The notes beneath the pieces are model-generated. The model did no database searches and was not told the DNA's origin. It saw only the letters and a list, made by a program, of their open reading frames with translations. DNA of 64,000 bases from Fennellomyces sp. T-0311 (taxonomy: Eukaryota > Mucoromycota > Mucoromycetes > Mucorales > Lichtheimiaceae): the NCBI GenBank assembly GCA_025266875.1, contig JALLLT010000011.1, forward strand, positions 310,001-374,000, written 5' to 3'. Shown one piece after another: positions 61,505-64,000 of this stretch. Position 1 is the first letter of the stretch. The number at the start of each line of letters is the position of its first letter. Both the position numbers and the translations under genes were made by a program.

Positions 61505-64000
61505 ATCGGACAAGTCGGCTGCTGGAGGGGTGACGACAGAGAGCGAATCAGAGGAAGCAGCAGAACGAAAAGGGTTGCGTTTGGGGAAAAAGTTATTGAA
61601 GAACGTCTTGAAAGCTTTACGGGGTAGGAAAGAAGAGGGAAAAGGTTGAAAAGTTCAGTGAGAAAGCAAAAGAAACCTTTGGTTCTTCCTGGTTATGCGT
61701 CGACACACGTAGTAGTAGTGTTTTCTATGTCCGCACTTTCTGATGTTTTGGCTGCATATTTCGCCCACATCAGCGAAACCTAGCAGTGGACTACTAACCA
61801 TCTATTGCTATCACTCTGCGCCATGTTGTTCTCGCTTGTATCCGGCTGATAGTTTTGCTTGCTCCGTAAGAAGCCTTCACCAATGATACGCATGTGTTTG
61901 CCGCAATAGTATACTAACGAACTGCGGCTCAGCGTGAATGATCACCCTCGACAGTATTCAATGGGGTAGCACATCTCTGGATATTAATAAGTCATATTAA
62001 GATAATCAAAGCTCTACGCGTGTGGCGTACATCTTTTGTGGAATTTGTAAAATAGTAATAGCCGTGTTTACGGCAAAACGCTCAATGACATTATCGTACT
62101 AATGCAAAGACTGTTCTTAACATGAACGTATGCGTACACAATACTATATACCGGCCGTTGCTTGCGCTTCATAGTCAAAAGTTGTCATTCTCTTTCTCTC
62201 TGACATTAGCCCATCACTTCTTTGTATCTTTTAAGGCAAGCTCCATTGGCTGAAACAATGATCACCGCTAGTAATCACTCGGCCTACCATCGAACCTGCA
62301 TAATATAACTTAAGTAATTTCTCGCCGATTGCATAACCAAAGTATCAGCATTTTACTCTCAGAAACATATTTGATTTGTTATGGAAGAAAGAATGTCGGC
62401 CAAGTTTAAGGACTGCGTATGATCTTGACCGTCAGCCTTCAAAGGTGATTCGTAGAATTACTTTCGAGAAGCTTGCATCATTCTCACCGCATTCTCCTCG
62501 AGGTATGATATGTAATATGATGACAGGATATAAAAAGCACGCTACATAGCAAGAAAGAAGCTTGTATACACATAGATGTTGACATTGATACCATCCGTGG
62601 GAAATAAATGTGCTTCGATGTAATAAATCGCATTGAGTATCAAGATCAAAGATCAAACGTGGCCATTATCGTGGCACCACGGAACAAGTGCACATGGTCT
62701 GGAGCATTTCTATGGAAGCCTCGTTAGATATAGAATTACTTCTGGACCACGTAACACGAAATGCGCTACGACGTACCATAAGTACTTTTTGGTTTTTTTT
62801 TCGCCCTTTTGCTTCCATGCACCAAATATAGCAACACCGCTCCAAGAAATCAATTAAAATAGCCGCGTCTGCAACCCAATCCGATAATATGCATCAATAG
62901 ATATATATGAAGCAAGGTTTGTATTGATTGGCGTTATTGCATGCTTGAACCGGACTTGATTGCAATCTAAACGCTAACCCTTTGTAAAAAAAAGAAAAGC
63001 AACTCCTAATGCTCATTTCCAATCATGACGTTGGAGCGGGAACAAAAAAAAAGCAATCCAACTTATTTTGTATCAATAGAGCTGGGCGGTGGGCAGATTT
63101 TATATCGTCCTATAATGAGACGTCCTTTTTTGTTCTTCGTTACCAATGGAATCAATCAAGATTTGATTCAAAAGATGTTGATGAACGTTTTTTGTCAGCA
63201 CTTTATTATCTGTATAACAGGTCAGTAATGAAAGATTCACATTGGTTTCAGAAACATGGCTTTTGTTCCAAGAAAGAAAAACATGACGATTTTGGATATC
63301 GAACGCTCAGACAACAGCCGAGATCAATATTCCACTGATGCGAAACTAGTTTTCGATTTAGTTACTTATCGGATTGATAAGAGAAGCAATACAAGGCCAT
63401 GTGCAAAATATACGCGGTGATACGCGCTACGTATATATAAAAGTAAGGTTTCATGGCACAACGTGACTCCAATTTGCGATGGGACGGACTGGCAAAAAAG
63501 TAATCGGCGACGGGCACTCGCATTAAGCATAGATCGGATACAACATGGTATAATGATTACTCTTTCTTTGTCAAAGGCATAATAAAGTGTCGTGTTAACA
63601 AGTATATATACATTTCTGGATATTCAGGACCGAATTGTTTGTCTGACCTATGACGGCGTCAAAGCAAAAGGGGCCTGCTTCTTTGATCTTCCTGCATCAT
63701 TGTTACACAGTCAAGCAGCCGGTGACAAAGTTTACTAACGTGGTGGTGAGCAATAAAGAAAAAAAAAGCTACTATACAACCTGCTAGTTTATTTGTGTAC
63801 TCGGTTTGACATTGCATAACCCAAAACCACAAAGTTGGCACATGCATGGATGTTCAACAATCCTGGAAATGGGTGGCGTTCATTAGTCTGTGCTGCTATT
63901 GCACAGGCCTTTTTTTCACAATAATATTTCACAAAGGAGTAATAAGGAGGTCACGGTGTAACCTAGGAAGCGGTCTTCATTTTCTTGATCAACCAGATAA
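61505..64000. other. Right-hand intergenic region, no gene recognised
   Basis: Apart from the probable USP7 promoter/leader (61505-61860), only short AT-rich open frames occur. The longest, 63009-63338 on the plus strand, has no recognisable motif and ends without splice logic. I see no RNA gene or mobile element here. Confidence 0.4.

Noticed and set aside
63009..63338. 109-codon open frame near the right end
   Set aside because: No domain, no splice logic, and overlapping open frames of similar quality in an AT-rich region.

Overview
The window is nuclear DNA of a filamentous fungus. An early-diverging lineage (Mucoromycota) is my best guess. The evidence is many short GT-AG introns of about 50-65 nt, a fungal-type fatty acid synthase, a combined HBS1/SKI7 gene, an EB1 homologue and a GDT1 homologue, all amid degraded LINE and DNA-transposon sequence. 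I ran no database search, so the lineage is inference.

Layout. (1) 1-6228 is one arm of a large inverted repeat; the other arm is 25973-32300 on the opposite strand. Each arm holds the 3' end of a LINE, a small gene for a signal-peptide/proline-rich protein, and about 4 kb of low-complexity, possibly spliced, non-coding DNA. (2) Between the arms lie a truncated reductase pseudogene cut at the arm boundary, HBS1/SKI7, GDT1, a GDP-fucose O-fucosyltransferase-like gene, a transposon graveyard (14.5-19 kb), EB1, and a LINE split by a 2.4-kb DNA element. That element carries an intact 441-codon gene of unknown function, and a decayed homologue of the gene lies at 17.9-18.7 kb. (3) 31.7-34.4 kb is a dead, 5'-truncated LINE overlapping the second arm. 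(4) 37.8-61.5 kb is a dense host-gene block: an allantoicase/ureidoglycolate lyase fusion, TTC1, a single-chain fatty acid synthase, a secreted expansin-like protein, pantothenate synthetase, and a USP7-type deubiquitinase on the minus strand.

How the genes relate. They do not form one pathway. HBS1/SKI7 belongs to ribosome rescue and exosome-coupled mRNA decay, GDT1 to Golgi Mn2+/Ca2+ homeostasis, and the O-fucosyltransferase-like protein to the secretory pathway. Allantoicase/ureidoglycolate lyase recovers nitrogen from purines. Pantothenate synthetase and fatty acid synthase are linked through CoA: pantothenate feeds the 4'-phosphopantetheine that the synthase's own C-terminal transferase attaches to its carrier domain.

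The least explained items are the unknown-gene DNA element with its terminal CACTG-AAATCACTG repeats, and the arm gene, whose two copies are nearly identical except for one frame-preserving divergent block. Exon boundaries were placed by hand from splice consensus and protein homology. Where exon lengths could be summed, the totals are divisible by three (FAS, EB1, GDT1, TTC1, allantoicase fusion, expansin-like, PanC, unknown 441-codon gene).
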